Part shown: positions 31,951 through 43,158 of the stretch, piece by piece
How the letters are laid out: each line of letters begins with the position of its first letter
How positions within the stretch are numbered: position 1 is the stretch's first letter
Source of the DNA: Protula sp. h YS-2021
Lineage: Eukaryota; Annelida; Polychaeta; Sabellida; Serpulidae
Direction of reading: 5' to 3'
Assembly (NCBI GenBank): GCA_949752745.1
Contig: OX457031.1
Coordinates: 186,001 to 250,000, forward strand
DNA length: 64,000 nt
Notes under the pieces: generated by a model
The model's database searches: none
The model's input: only the letters and a program-made list of their open reading frames with translations
What the model was told of the DNA's origin: nothing
Position numbers and translations under genes: made by a program

Positions 31951-33175
31951 CAGTCTGTTGTGAACAAAGTGTTGTGTGCAAGATATCTCGAGAACGAAAC
32001 GTCCGATCGACTTCAAACTTGATCGATTTATTCCTTGGTTAGGTGGGACGGTTCTATCAACTTTTGACGTACGTCACGTGATTAGGGCAGGCGTATGACG
32101 TCATTACGTAAAAATCTTGTGTGCGGAATTTCTCTGCCGCTGAACATCGGAGAAACTTGAAACTTGGTGGAATTGTTGCTTGGTAGGTCCGAAATACTCT
32201 ACAGAATTTTTTCGCGAGTAGAACGAACGAATGCGGCGTATGACGTCATCACGTAAAATATGCATGTATTTTGAACAAGATCTTGTGTGCAAAATATCTC
32301 GACAACGGAAAGTCCTATCGACTTCAAATTTTATATGAACATTCCTTGGGTCAGTCGGACGGTTCTATCAACTTTTCACGCGTGTCACATGATTAGGGCG
32401 GGCTTATGACGTCATTGCGTAAAAATCTTGTGTGCGAAATTTCTCAGCTGCTGAACATCGGAGAAAATTGAAACGTGGTGGGATTGTTGCTTGGTGGGTC
32501 CGAAAGAATCTACAGAATTTTTTCGCGAATAGAACGAACCAATGCGGCGTATGACGTCATCACGTAAAATATGTTTATATTTGGAACAAGATCTTGTGTG
32601 CAAAATATCTCGACAACGGAAAGTCCTATCGACTTCAAATTTTATATGAACATTCCTTGGGTCAGTCGGACGGTTCTATCAACTTTTCACGTGTGTCACA
32701 TGATTAGGGCGGGCGTATGACGTCATTGCGTAAAAATCTTGTGTGCGAAATTTCTCAGCTGCTGAACATCGGAGAAAGTTGAAACTTGGTGGGATTGCTG
32801 CTTGGTAGGTCCGAAAGAATCTACAGAATTTTTTCGCGAGTAGAACGAACGAATGCGGCGTATGACGTCATCACGTAAAATATGTTTATATTTGGAACAA
32901 AATATCTCGATAACGGAAAGTCCTATCGACTTCAAATTTTGTATGAACATGCCTTGGGTCAGTCGGACGGTTCTATCAACTTGTCACGCATGTCACCTGA
33001 TTAGGGCGGGTGTATGACGTCATCACGTAAAAATCTTGTGTGCCAAATTTCTCAGCTGCTGAACATCGGAGAAAGTTGAAACTTGGTGGGATTGTTGCTT
33101 GGTTGGTCGGATAAGTCGCACGGTTTTGGTTAAACATTATTAAACTCGTGTAGAAAATCAAGAAAGGTGCATAAC
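31845..33175 (+). mobile_element. pearl/HINE-like element P4, ~310 bp repeats
   Basis: 5' hairpin ATGTCTCCCC/GGGGAGACAT (31845-31870), a (TG)n tract (31880-31950), then about four units of ~308-311 bases. Units contain ATATCTCGACAACGGAAAGTC, CGACTTCAAATTTTATATG, CTGCTGAACATCGGAGAAA and the palindrome TGACGTCA followed by TTACGTAAAA or TCACGTAAAA. Related copies occur at 37565 and, inverted, at 54235. Confidence 0.7.
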
Positions 33176-33724
33176 GTCAACACTGCCCCCCCCCCCCCCC
33201 CCCCGCCTCCCCTTTTTTTTGTGGCTCCTTTGTTATCTAAGCATAGGTGTTTTCTACGCTGGGGATTTCATAAGATTCTCGAGTGTTCCTGCATTCTTTA
33301 GAAAGCTTCAAAACAGTGACAGCATTACTGTCGGTCCATTGCTATTTGTTAGTGCCTGAAATTAAGCTTTTTGTGCGTTTCTCATCTACGGCTGTTATGT
33401 AACATGCCACTCAGTCAGGGGTCAGTGTCAGTTGCGGTGCATGATGGAGTCGTTATCTTCGAGGTCATGGAATGCTATAGGTCTTAGCAGGTCTAGCTAT
33501 TGATTTTTGTTTCGCGCATACTTGATTCGGTTGCCAAGGTGTTCTATATATAGGAGCTATTTTGTATCGATTGGCATTGTTTGCGGAAGCATTTTTCGCA
33601 ATTAAAGTGGGTCATCTGACATCTTGTGTTATGAGAAGCAGCTCACCATTTTGGCACCGAAATGCACCCCCCCCTCTCCCACCGAGGTGCGTCATCTGAT
33701 GCGCAGTTATGAAGAATGCCTTTC
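33176..33724. other. spacer with C run, no gene seen
   Basis: Starts with a C run at about 33186-33204. No coding frame or repeat was recognised in the rest. Confidence 0.45.
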
Positions 33725-33910
33725 TAGTGCTATTTGGCCTATGGGAATGTGCGAAGACAAGGTAGTATATCATGGCTATAACTACACTTAGGATACAGAC
33801 CGTTACCGTTGCCTTGGGTAAAAGGGTTAGTGTTGTGTTTATAGTTTGACCTACATTAAATAGCTGGGGGGGGGGGGGGGGCGTGTGGAGGATGATGGTT
33901 AGCAAAAAAA
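33725..33910 (+). repeat. interspersed repeat A, copy 1
   Basis: Shared with 49430-49660: a TGGCTATAACTACACTT.GG stretch, CCGTTAC, CCTTGGGT and then CTACATTA followed by a G run and GATGATGGTTAGCAAA. Confidence 0.6.
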
Positions 33911-33914
33911 AAAA

Positions 33915-34175
33915 ACCCGACCGCCTTCAAGACCTGGATAAAAAGTAAGACCCGTTTGTCGTGACCCCTTCCAGATTCGGGTAAAAAGACGTACGATAAA
34001 ACCTGCCTGTCTTGACCAAGTAGCATGTAGCGAACAGCAAAACTGCTATAGTGACCAACTTCAGATCTGGATAAGAAGGGCCTGCAGTAAAACCCGTTTT
34101 AGCGACCACCTTCCAGACTCGGATGAAAAAAGACGTCCATTTATATGTTTTAGTGACCACCATCTGTTTGGTTTA
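33915..34175 (+). repeat. interspersed repeat B, copy 1
   Basis: Four or five ~60 base subunits, each like CAGTAAAACCCGTTTTAGCG followed by ACC and TTCCAGACTCGGAT. The same array recurs at 50770-51175. Order A-B is conserved, but in the second place about 1.1 kb lies between A and B. Confidence 0.65.
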
Positions 34176-34267
34176 TTTTGAGTTCTTTTACAATGAATTA
34201 AGGTTATGTTTGCAGAAATGAATATTTTATTCCAGTAATTAAAAAAACGGGATTTTTTTTTGGGGGG

Positions 34268-34396
34268 GGGGGATCATGGGTTTGGTCGGGGAGACATTTG
34301 TTTTTGTTTACAAAAACAAAAAACTAAGTAGGTATCGACTGAAAGTGTATAACATAAGCCTGTACTCCTATGTTTTGTGTGCACTGGCCGCTCTAG
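34268..34396 (+). mobile_element. P2-like 3' end fragment
   Basis: GGGGAGACATTTG, the TGTTTTTG/CAAAAACA hairpin and GTGTGCACTGGCCGCTCTAG before TTATT. The 5' part is missing. It shares its terminus with P1 and P2. Confidence 0.6.
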
Positions 34397-34496
34397 TTAT
34401 TATTACCATTGTTATTTTTTTTTTTTTTCAGTTGGTACGCTGTTCAGTAAATATAACATGAAATATTTTATGATATTTTATTGATAACTTATATTT

Positions 34497-34660
34497 ATTT
34501 AAAAAAATGGTTCCATAAAGATCTCTGACAAGACAGCAAAGTGTTGTCTTATATGAGTGCGTTCATCATGTAAATAAGTATTTTTTATTCACAATATCCT
34601 TTAGCATAATAAATGTAAATTTTGTCTTATTTATATTTATATATAACACTTCTTGTGCGA
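34497..34660 (+). repeat. repeat R copy
   Basis: GGTTCCATAAAGATCTCTGA, CATCATGTAAATAAGTATTT and TTTTGTCTTATTTAT match the copy at 3905. Confidence 0.7.
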
Positions 34661-35077
34661 AGTGTTCAGTGCTTTGCCCTTAAGAAATAGGTTCTCGTTA
34701 TTTGTTTAAATATTTAGTTTAAATAGTGGATAATGAAAGCGTACATAAGTACCAATCTGGCTATTGTTTGTTTTGGCATTTCCCCAAACATTGCCAGAAA
34801 TATTGGTCATCATCCAAATTTCTTTAAAATGTATCTCCTCCTTTGGTTTTCGTGGAAACGTTCTCGTTGTGGAAGGCAACATGCACAAATGTCCACCTGG
34901 CTATTTTTTTTTTTTTTATTTATTTATTTATTTTTATTTTTTTTTGCGATTTTGACAAAAAACTGGCGGAAATATTGGCAAAAAAAAAAAAAAAACAACT
35001 TTTTTTTCTTCTTTTTATAAAGTAAAATCTAAGCTTACTTCAGGAAAATAGTGTTACTGTCTTAAAACTTTAGGTGA

Positions 35078-35105
35078 AGGTAGCAGACGTTACTAACTCC
35101 CAGGC

Positions 35106-35184
<79 letters not shown>

Positions 35185-35329
35185 TTATTATTATTATTTA
35201 TTAAAATTATAACTAACTCCAGGAAAACGGCCTCATTGCCTTGTAATTTTAAGTAACAGTAGCAGACGTTACTGTCTAACTGGCTATTTCCTTTTTTTTT
35301 TCAAGCAATAGTAGCAAACTGCTAGTGAC

Positions 35330-35361
<32 letters not shown>
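35078..35361. repeat. (ATT)n and (AAT)n microsatellites with flanking direct repeats
   Basis: About 28 ATT units at 35107-35190 and (AAT)n at 35328-35361. GTAGCAGACGTTACT occurs on both sides (35080 and 35258). Confidence 0.85.
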
Positions 35362-35363
<2 letters not shown>

Positions 35364-35399
35364 TTTTTTTAAATAGATATAATAATTATTGTTTCCACA

Positions 35400-37095
35400 T
35401 CATTATGTATTTAATAGTAATATTTACTGAAAAACTGAGCAAGCAGGACACAATGTGCCGAGAACCGTTTCTTAATATATTAGTTAATAAAGACTTATTC
35501 ACATAGCTCAAGTCAAAGCTGTTTTTCCCCCCTTTCTTGAAACAAATATTTATTAAAAGTCACTGATTATTTTAGTAATTGAATAAATTAAAAAACAACA
35601 AATAGAAAAAAAACACCCTCTTCAATTCAGTTACGGCTCATTTCGCCAATTTTATAAGCAGGAGACCAGCAGTAGTGAGGGGAGAAACCGTCACCGTTGT
35701 CGCTGTCAGTGTGCGGTCGGATCGTTTAATTAAGTGAGGGGACAAACCGTCGCCGTTTTCATTGGGATCGCTTACTTTAGTTTTAAGCAAAACAGGAAAA
35801 GCACAAACTGTGCTCATAACGATTTTGAAGGTTCCTCAGTTAAAAAGAACCAGTGGAAATTGTTGATTTTATTGAATTCAGGTATAATGTTGCTTAGGAA
35901 GCGTTGGTGCTTTCGTCATACACACTAGTGATGTAATACGTCATCGATGTAACATGACATCGAAATATGATTGGGTGAATTTATATATCTCAACCGCTCT
36001 ACAGGTTTTATTGTTTCCGAGGTTAGTGCGCATGTGTTAGCAATGACGAATGTGAGGAGGGGTGTTAAAAGGTTGCAACTCCCCCTACCCCCTCCCCCCC
36101 CCCCCATAAAAAAAGAAAAGAAACAAATAGACTGTTCAACTTTGTGTTTTGAGAAAGGAAAAACAAAACAAAACAAAACAAAAAAAAAGTTTGAGAGGTA
36201 AACGCGCTATTTTGTGTGATTTTTCAAGCCTGCACCCCTCCCACCCAACCTTTTCCCCCTTAACCCTTTTTTTTTCTGTTTTTTTCCTAGAAAGTTTTCG
36301 GACTGGCAAAAAAGCACCAAAGATCAAAGGAGCAAATTGTACATTGACTAGTGCTTTAGACGGGCTATAGGTTTGAGTATTGTCTGTATGTCCCAATGTG
36401 CGCCTAGCGTCTGTTACTCCAACCGTCATAATCCGCTTCCTGCTGTAGTTGCTACGTAGATTATCTATAATAGTGGGCAGATGAACGTTATGTTAAATTT
36501 GAATTTTATCCAATTCCAAGATCACAATGACTGACATCTTGGATTTTCAATTTCGATTGGTGTTTTTATACACTCTATGATGGCTTGTTTAAAATTGGGA
36601 TGACAATCAAAACTTTTTTTTTTTTTTCTGGTCTCAGGCAGTTACGTGTGCCTTCATATACAAATTCCAGGAGATTCCGACTAAATCTTTGAAACTATAA
36701 AACTGGTTATTGTCAAATGTGACAAGTTTTCTTTTCAGGTCGGTCCTTGTAGACATTCGATAACTGTAGATTAGATAAGCCGAAATAATTGATCACTAGA
36801 ACAAATTTCATTTCCTGGATCCAACGACTTTTTATTTCATATTTAATAAATGTATTATTCGATATCTAAGACAGAGTTGCCTGTCCTATAAGTTTGAAAT
36901 TATCGAATACCTGTTGTTTCTATGTTTTATGTAATTTGGTTTGTGTCACCGCTCAGTTTGCCGCAAGACTCCGATATTTGAAGTATAAGAAACCGTATAA
37001 GAAACACTGCTCACACTAAAAATGCTTTACCGTGCCGAACCGTAAATAGACGTGGATTGGAAATGGGGTCAGAAAAGCATGTTCTGCTGTTAGAG
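35400..37095. other. intergenic DNA, no gene seen
   Basis: Contains a short direct repeat (GTGAGGGGAGAAACCGTC near 35675 and GTGAGGGGACAAACCGTCG near 35735), a C run at 36085-36105 and (AAAAC)n at 36160-36186. No convincing coding exon. Confidence 0.45.
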
Positions 37096-37099
37096 GTTT

Positions 37100-37525
37100 C
37101 GAAACGACAAGTGTTACATGACAGAGGTGTATGGGAGGTGTTACATGACAGGTGTATGGGAGGTGTTACATGAGAGGTTTATGGGAGGTGTTACATGAGA
37201 GGTTTATGGGAGGTGTTACATGGCAGAGGTTACGGCAGGTGTTACATGACAGAGGTTTACGAGAGGTGTTACATGGCAGAGGTTACGGCAGGTGTTACAT
37301 GGCAAAGGATTACGAGAGGTGTTACATGGCAGAGGTTACGGCAGGTGTTACATGACGGAGGTTTATGGGAGGTGTTACATGATAGAAGATTGCGAGATGT
37401 TACCTGACAGAGGTTACGGGAGGTGTTATATAAGAGAGGTTCCAGGAGGTTTTACATATCAGATGTTTACGGGAGGTGTTCCGTGACAGGTTTATGGGAG
37501 GTGTTACATGACAGAGGTTCTACTC
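37100..37525 (+). repeat. ~24-27 bp minisatellite
   Basis: About sixteen units of the GAGGTGTTACATGACAGAGG type, with variants TTACGGCA and TTTATGG. The ORFs through it are repeat artefacts. Confidence 0.85.
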
Positions 37526-37564
37526 TGTTATAAATGGAATGATTTTTTTTCCTGTTATGTTTAT

Positions 37565-38345
37565 ATTGTTATATCTACCAGACAAAGGGGAGACATGGTA
37601 TGTGCATATATGTACGTGGGTATATGCATGTTTCTGAGGGTGTATGCGTTGTGTCAATCTGTTGTGAACAAAATGTTATGTGCAAGTTATCGCGCGAACG
37701 AAAAGTCGGATCGACTTCAAACTTGACAAGTTCATTCCTCTGGTAGCTGGGACGTTTCTGTCAACTTTTGACGCACGTTACATTATTAGGGGGGGACATT
37801 TGACGTTATTACGTAATAATCTTGTGTGGGAAATTGTCAGCCGCTGAACATCGGAGAAAGTTCGAACTTGGTGGGATTGTTGCTTGGTAGGTCACATTCT
37901 GCCAAATTTTGTCGCGATTACAACGAACGAGTGCGTCGTACAACTTCATCGTGTAAAATATGTATATAATTGGAACAAGATCTTGTGTGCAAAATATCTC
38001 GGTAATGGAAAGTCTTGTCGACTTCAAATTTTATATGGGTATTCCTTGGGTCAGTTGGACAGTTCTATCAACGAATGTAGCGAAATTAGGGAAGTCGTAT
38101 ACCGCCATGGGGTGTGAGATTTATCAGGCGCTGAACATCGAAGGAAGTTGAAACTTGGTGGGACTATTGCTTGGCAGGTCCGAAAGAGTCAAATTGTTAA
38201 ATTTTGTCGCGAGCAGAAACAACGAAAATGACACATTACGCCATCACGTAAAATATGCATATAATTTGAATAAGACACGCATTCCTTGAGTCTGCTGGAA
38301 CGACTTTTCCAACTTTTACGTTCATTGCGTAAAATTTTATCTGTT
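37565..38345 (+). mobile_element. decayed P4-like element
   Basis: Begins near CAAAGGGGAGACATGG and keeps AATCTGTTGTGAACAAAATG, GATCGACTTCAAACTTGA, GCTGAACATCGG and GAAACTTGGTGGGA, but many CpG-rich motifs are lost. About two and a half units. Confidence 0.6.
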
Positions 38346-38889
38346 GTTAACCAAAGTATTTTTTTGTTCGCAGTTTTAATATTTTTCCCCTAGGTGACTA
38401 AATTCTCAGACCACATATCAACTACATCACTGTCCTTTCAGTCAGTTGGCTCCAAGAGCACAGCCATAGTCTGCAGCACAATTGTTGTTAGACACTCCTG
38501 CAGGGACCATTCTGGCGTCAACCTTGGTGTATTTTTTTTTAATAAATATGTTCCATTAAAATAAGCATTAAGCCGTGCATGTTTATTATGTCGTGTACCA
38601 GATCAGGGCAGTCGGTTTGTGCATTTTGCCGTGAACACGGTGACACTGTGACTGCCTACTTATTTCTGACTTAAAACTTAACCGGTCGGGCGTGAATTGA
38701 ATGAGAAACAAGGGATTCCTTTCGAGTTCGTACAAACATACAGCGTGTGCCACGAATATATAAGAATTATTTACGGGTTACAGTAGACTTGGGCACTCTC
38801 TGTTATAGACTGGGCATCAGGTTTGTTTCGCCAGTTGGCGGAAATTCGCCAATTTGTAATCGAAATTTATGGTCCCCAAGATCAGTATA

Positions 38890-38970
38890 ATTCATTTTTA
38901 TTTTATTTATTTATTTATTTGTTTTGTTTTTTTTGTTTTTTTAATTTATTTATTTTTTTGTTTTGTTTAC

Positions 38971-39022
<52 letters not shown>

Positions 39023-39130
39023 TTTTTTTTTTTTTTTTTTTATTTATTTATTTATTTATTTATTTTGTTTATTATTATTATTATTATTATTATTATTTTT
39101 TTTTTTTTTTTTTTTTTTTGTGGGGGGGGG
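38890..39130. repeat. TTTA / ATT / T-run low complexity block
   Basis: Successive (TTTA)n, (TTA)n, poly(T), (TTTA)n, (TTA)n, poly(T) and G run. Confidence 0.9.
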
Positions 39131-39490
39131 GGTGGTAGGGGAGGGGCGAGTTTTGGGCGGGTTTCAGTTCATGTGTTTTCGCGTATGTGATGACCAACTG
39201 TGGGATGTACCAATTTAGACCTTTCCCGCCCCGTTAGATTTGTTCATGTACGATTATGTAGCCAGTGAATATGGCACATATCTGCTGAAGTCGCTTAGAT
39301 TGCGGAGTAGAAGAACCTGTCGATCAGTATCCGGAGAAATGGAAGGGTCATGAAAGGTGGTGAATAAGGCACGTAAAAGTGTAATAGATTAAAGGTTCGG
39401 TGTTGTTCTTTGGATTTTGCTACATCCAGTGTTTTGTCATTTCTGTATTTGTGAAAATGCAGTGAATATTGCAAATTGTGAGCGGAGGCT

Positions 39491-39695
39491 ACGTGGATGA
39501 CAGTGTCTTTTGTTTGTACCAACACGAATAAATCTGCCCAAGGAAACTATCAACGAGCTAAAACTGGCGGAGCCAAACTTGTTGCCGAAAGTGTTACATT
39601 TTCCAGCATTTGAATTTTCTTCAAGCGTGTATCGAGTTGTTGCTACCCCAGGCGAGTACCCAAGAAAACGATCAGTACACGTTGAAAGGAAATGA
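39491..39695 (+). CDS. candidate terminal exon or gene fragment, unknown
   Basis: After TGGATGACAG a frame stays open for about 66 codons to TGA at 39693-39695. It reads RINLPKETINELKLAEPNLL and later VYRVVATPGEYPRKR, with a balanced composition unlike its flanks. There is no in-frame ATG, so it would have to be an exon or a relic. I do not recognise the family. The Mutator-type MITE starts only 45 bases later. Confidence 0.3.
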
Positions 39696-39729
39696 AAAAG
39701 TTTTGTCTTTTTTTGTTCTTAATTTCATA

Positions 39730-39739
39730 CGCTTATATC
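39730..39739. repeat. 10 bp target duplication (left)
   Basis: CGCTTATATC, repeated exactly at 40539-40548. Confidence 0.85.
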
Positions 39740-40538
39740 GGTATCCAGACAGAAGGGCCTTAGACAAAAGGGCCTTGGACATAAGGGCCTTTCCCAAAAC
39801 GGCCTTTCCCAAAACGGCCCTAAATGAAAAGTTGGACAAAAGGGTCTTGAGATTTTTTCTAGGATTTTGGGTTTTATTTATTTAATAAAATAAAATAAAA
39901 AAGTAAAAAAAAAAAACAGGCTTCATTGTGTTTTTACTGATAACTGCCTTGATGCTTTGTTTCAATTACTCCTCATCACTCTCTTGAAATTTTCGAAGCC
40001 CTGTGCCACAGGTTAATCCCTGTTTGTACCAATCACTGCCTTGATGTTTTACTCATTGTAAAGACTCTTTCAATTACTTCCCATCACTGTCTTTAGATGC
40101 CAGATTTCGGAGTCATTGTGCCACAAAAGATAATGTCTGTCCTTTGTTTCGTTCCTCTGTACTGTGCTGTTGAAACACACGCGCTAAGCCGGATGATGTT
40201 GGCGTGTCAGTGTCTTGCCGATATATGAGTTCTGAATTTCTTTATTTGAAGGTCTTTATTTGAACTGTGACCAACAGCAATGAATACAAGACAAAGAAAA
40301 AAAATTGTCTCGATGAATCAGGCAATAAAATCAATAAACTTTGTTTTTGGAGTTGTTATTTTATTACACAAAAAATAAAAATAATTTTGAGGACCATATC
40401 CAAAAAAAATTTGTCGAAGCCCTTTTGTCCAACTTTTCATTTAGGGCCGTTTTGGGAAAGGCCCTTTTGGAAAAGGCCGTTTTGGGAAAGGCCCTTATGT
40501 CCAAGGCCCTTTTGTCCAGGGCCCTTCTGTCCCGGATT
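39740..40538. mobile_element. Mutator-type MITE, 799 bp
   Basis: Long terminal inverted repeats of about 105-125 bases, built from internal modules such as GACAAAAGGGCCTTGGAC and TTTCCCAAAACGGCC. The right one has one extra module. It is flanked by a perfect 10 bp duplication, which fits the 8-11 bp used by Mutator-like elements. The interior (39860-40410) is AT-rich with no transposase, so it is non-autonomous. Confidence 0.85.
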
Positions 40539-40548
40539 CGCTTATATC
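40539..40548. repeat. 10 bp target duplication (right)
   Basis: CGCTTATATC, partner of 39730-39739. Confidence 0.85.
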
Positions 40549-40780
40549 ACGTGTTTAATATGTGCATTTACTTTCCTTAAAACTGCTAACATTATTTAAA
40601 AGTATTTTTTTTTATTTATTTATTTATTTTTGTTTGCGAATCCCCATAAACGATGAGTGATGTGTTTTATATATTACCCCCCCCCCCCTCCCCCCCTCCC
40701 CCCGGGCCCCGTTGTTAACGTGGAGTAAAGTTACTTTGTTTTATGGCAGCAATTGAAGGGGTCCCTGCATAAACTTGATA

Positions 40781-41600
40781 CAGGGGCCCCTCGTTAATTC
40801 GTCCTCGGTTAATTCGGTCCCTCGGCTAATTCGTACCAATTCCGTCGGTCCCGATTTTGGGACCCATTCACTTCTATGTAAAAGTACGAATTAACGAGGA
40901 CTCGGATAATTCGTCCCTGAATTTACCCTCAATTTTTTTTTCTATTCCGGTCTTTTATCAATACAGAGCCATACAGATTAGGCATGCCACACAGTTAAAA
41001 CAACACGTTACTCAGGAATCATGTGTAGCGAGATGAAGGGGTTGCATAATGCGCATTGTGGGGCAGTAATGATGGGGGTTTAGGGATTATAATTGACATG
41101 GTCTACTCAATACACGGAGTGTCTTAGTGTGCACAGCGTTTTCACTGGCCACTAATCCGCAGCATCGTCTAGTCACGTACTATGCAGCAGCTTAAGATGC
41201 CGTTTGTCTTCTGTGGACACTTCGCGCACCAGAGCGTGTATATAAATTGTGAACAGTGGTCAAGCATTTCAACTTGCAAAATGGCATCAAAACGAAAACA
41301 CAATGAACCTTAAGTTCAAAGTGTTAAAGCAAATAACGAGTTGCTCAAAAACCAGAACTGAAATAATGACGCAGTACGTGGTACCTAAAAATACACTTGC
41401 TTCATGGATAAAGAATAAGGATAAAATAATCAATGGTCATGAAACCAGCCAATTTGAGCCTGCTCGAAAGCGCGCAAGGCTTGAAGGTTCATTGTTGTTT
41501 TTGTCCATTCGAAAATTTGACCCCCAGTTAATTGGTACCCTCGGTTAATTCGTACCTTTTCCCTTGGTCCCGAGGAGTACGAATTAACGAGGGGTGCCTG
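40781..41600 (+). mobile_element. Tigger/pogo-type element, 820 bp, deleted
   Basis: Left end CAGGGGCCCCTCGTTAATTC follows TA. The right end, TACGAATTAACGAGGGGTGC then CTG, is its imperfect inverse. CGTTAATTCG modules repeat inside each end. The right flank is TG rather than TA, so the target duplication has mutated. The interior keeps only the N-terminus of a transposase. Confidence 0.8.
41281..41515 (+). pseudogene. Tigger/pogo transposase N-terminus, broken
   Basis: ATG at 41281 starts M-A-S-K-R-K-H-N-E and then hits TAA. A shifted frame continues as NLKFKVLKQI, then EIMTQYVVPKNTLASWIKNK and a basic PARKRARL end. This is the CENP-B/pogo helix-turn-helix. The second DNA-binding half and the DDE nuclease are missing, so it cannot transpose by itself. 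Confidence 0.75.
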
Positions 41601-43040
41601 TGACTGCAGTTATCAGCAGTGCAGAAAAACGCCTTTAAAGTTAGAAATTTTAGTAACAAACATAGGTTTTTTCCATCGCATTTATCTCAAAAATGCCCAC
41701 TTCTAATCCGTTTTGAGGTGTACGACTTACATATGTGATAGAACAGAGGCCAAGAAATACCGTGGTGGTAATAGTGCATTTTCCTGATAAGTGGAGTTAT
41801 CAAGTTTATGCATGGACCCCTTCATTATTGTGTTTATAGCAGAAGCAGTAATATTTCAGATGGCATTTTGTACATTACAGTTGATGATAAGTGAAACTAT
41901 CAATGCTATCCGTCTCGTTTTGCATCGGTTGTTGAGAAACCGGTGTAAAGAAATGGGGATTTTGTGATGAATACCCCACGGATGTCTGTGATGTGGTCGG
42001 AGAGCATTTCTGGGCCCGGTATTTTCTCTTAGCTTCTCTCTCGTCAATTTTTCCTTGGTTTCATCTTTCAAATCTTCGCTTCCAACTTTCGGAAATCATT
42101 ATGTAGCATGCCAGACATTTCCGTTTTTTTTACATGTGACGTGCAAACTGCAGAAAAAAAAACAAGTAGCCGAAACTTGATACTGACTCCTGGATTCTGT
42201 GTGATAAGCTTCCCTTTAGCTCCAGATTTTAAAATCATTCGCTGTACAAAAAGGCGAGCGACTGCTGAGCTATTTATAGCTTGGGAATAGCTCTGAATAG
42301 GTAGTGGAAGTGTGAATGCTAACACAGAAAAAGATAAAGTTGCGCAGCGATTGACGGCGTGACTGTCTCACAACACATTATTCTGTGCGTGTACAATCAC
42401 AATCTATGGAATCTTCCCAGAAGGTGGAGTGGGTGGGGGGGGGGGGGCACTCATTTTTTTCTTTTTTTTTTTTAATATTACATCCGTTGTTAACGTGGAG
42501 TAAAGTTCAAGCATGCTTAGAAACACATCAGATGCCCAGTGGCGCCGCGGGGGATTCTCGCTCGGTATTAAAATATCTGAAATCGATTTCCAAAAATCTC
42601 TTTGATGTGTTGCACTCTCTTTCGTGAAATTATGCACTCCTGTTTTTGTTTTTTTTTTTTTTGTAGAATTTAGCATTTACCAATTTTAATATACCGTAGT
42701 CCACCCATGTGCATGATTGCCCCCCCCCCCCCCCCCCCCGACACACACACGCACACAGCAGCGAATGCAGTCAGTGGTTTGAATGTTTGAGCTGCTTAAG
42801 CGTGTGGGTGTACTGCTACTTCTCACGCCATGCCTGAGCTGTTGTGTATTTATGATTAATTGTTCACACGTGCGAGGGTCAAACAACATTTCAGAAATGT
42901 AATAAAATCCAAACAAATATTTATACCAAGAAACCACGCGTGTTTCAGGGTGGCGATATATATTTTATAAACATTCTTCAAAGTCTTACAGAAATCTACC
43001 TTGACCAGTTTGGACACACAGTCTGTGTATTTTTCACTTC
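41601..43040. other. intergenic DNA, no gene seen
   Basis: Contains G runs at 42434-42447, a C run at about 42720-42739 followed by ACACAC, and mixed sequence. Open frames show no recognisable motif. Confidence 0.45.
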
Positions 43041-43050
43041 TGGATTTCAG

Positions 43051-43158
43051 AATGGATAATAAGAGCGTTGGACTCGTAGCGGTGTGTGGATTATCACAGA
43101 GAGAACGCGGACCCCTCTATCCCCAGGCTGGACCTAGGTGTGCCAACCACACAGCGAG
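43051..43158 (+). CDS. candidate exon whose 3' part seeds the satellite
   Basis: Acceptor TTCACTTCTGGATTTCAG, donor CAGCGAG before GTAAGC. In the frame beginning MDNKSVGLVAVCG it stays open to the donor in phase 2. The exon at 47534 begins with one base that completes this codon, giving ..NHTAR then SRLVALLL. The 3' half of this exon plus the start of its intron is the unit amplified about 21 times downstream. I do not recognise the protein. No upstream exon was found. Confidence 0.35.

Noticed and set aside
29629..33175. CRISPR-like spacing of repeats
   Set aside because: The units are contiguous and similar throughout, with no unique spacers of constant length. The genome is clearly eukaryotic.
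36618..36700. Possible 20-codon terminal exon after TCTGGTCTCAG
   Set aside because: Too short, with stops in all three frames close by and no matching upstream exon.
38400..38570. Frame VTKFSDHISTTSLSFQSVGS after CCCCTAG, followed by AATAAA
   Set aside because: It looked like a terminal exon but runs into a T run and has no conserved motif or partner exon. Chance cannot be excluded, so it is not annotated.
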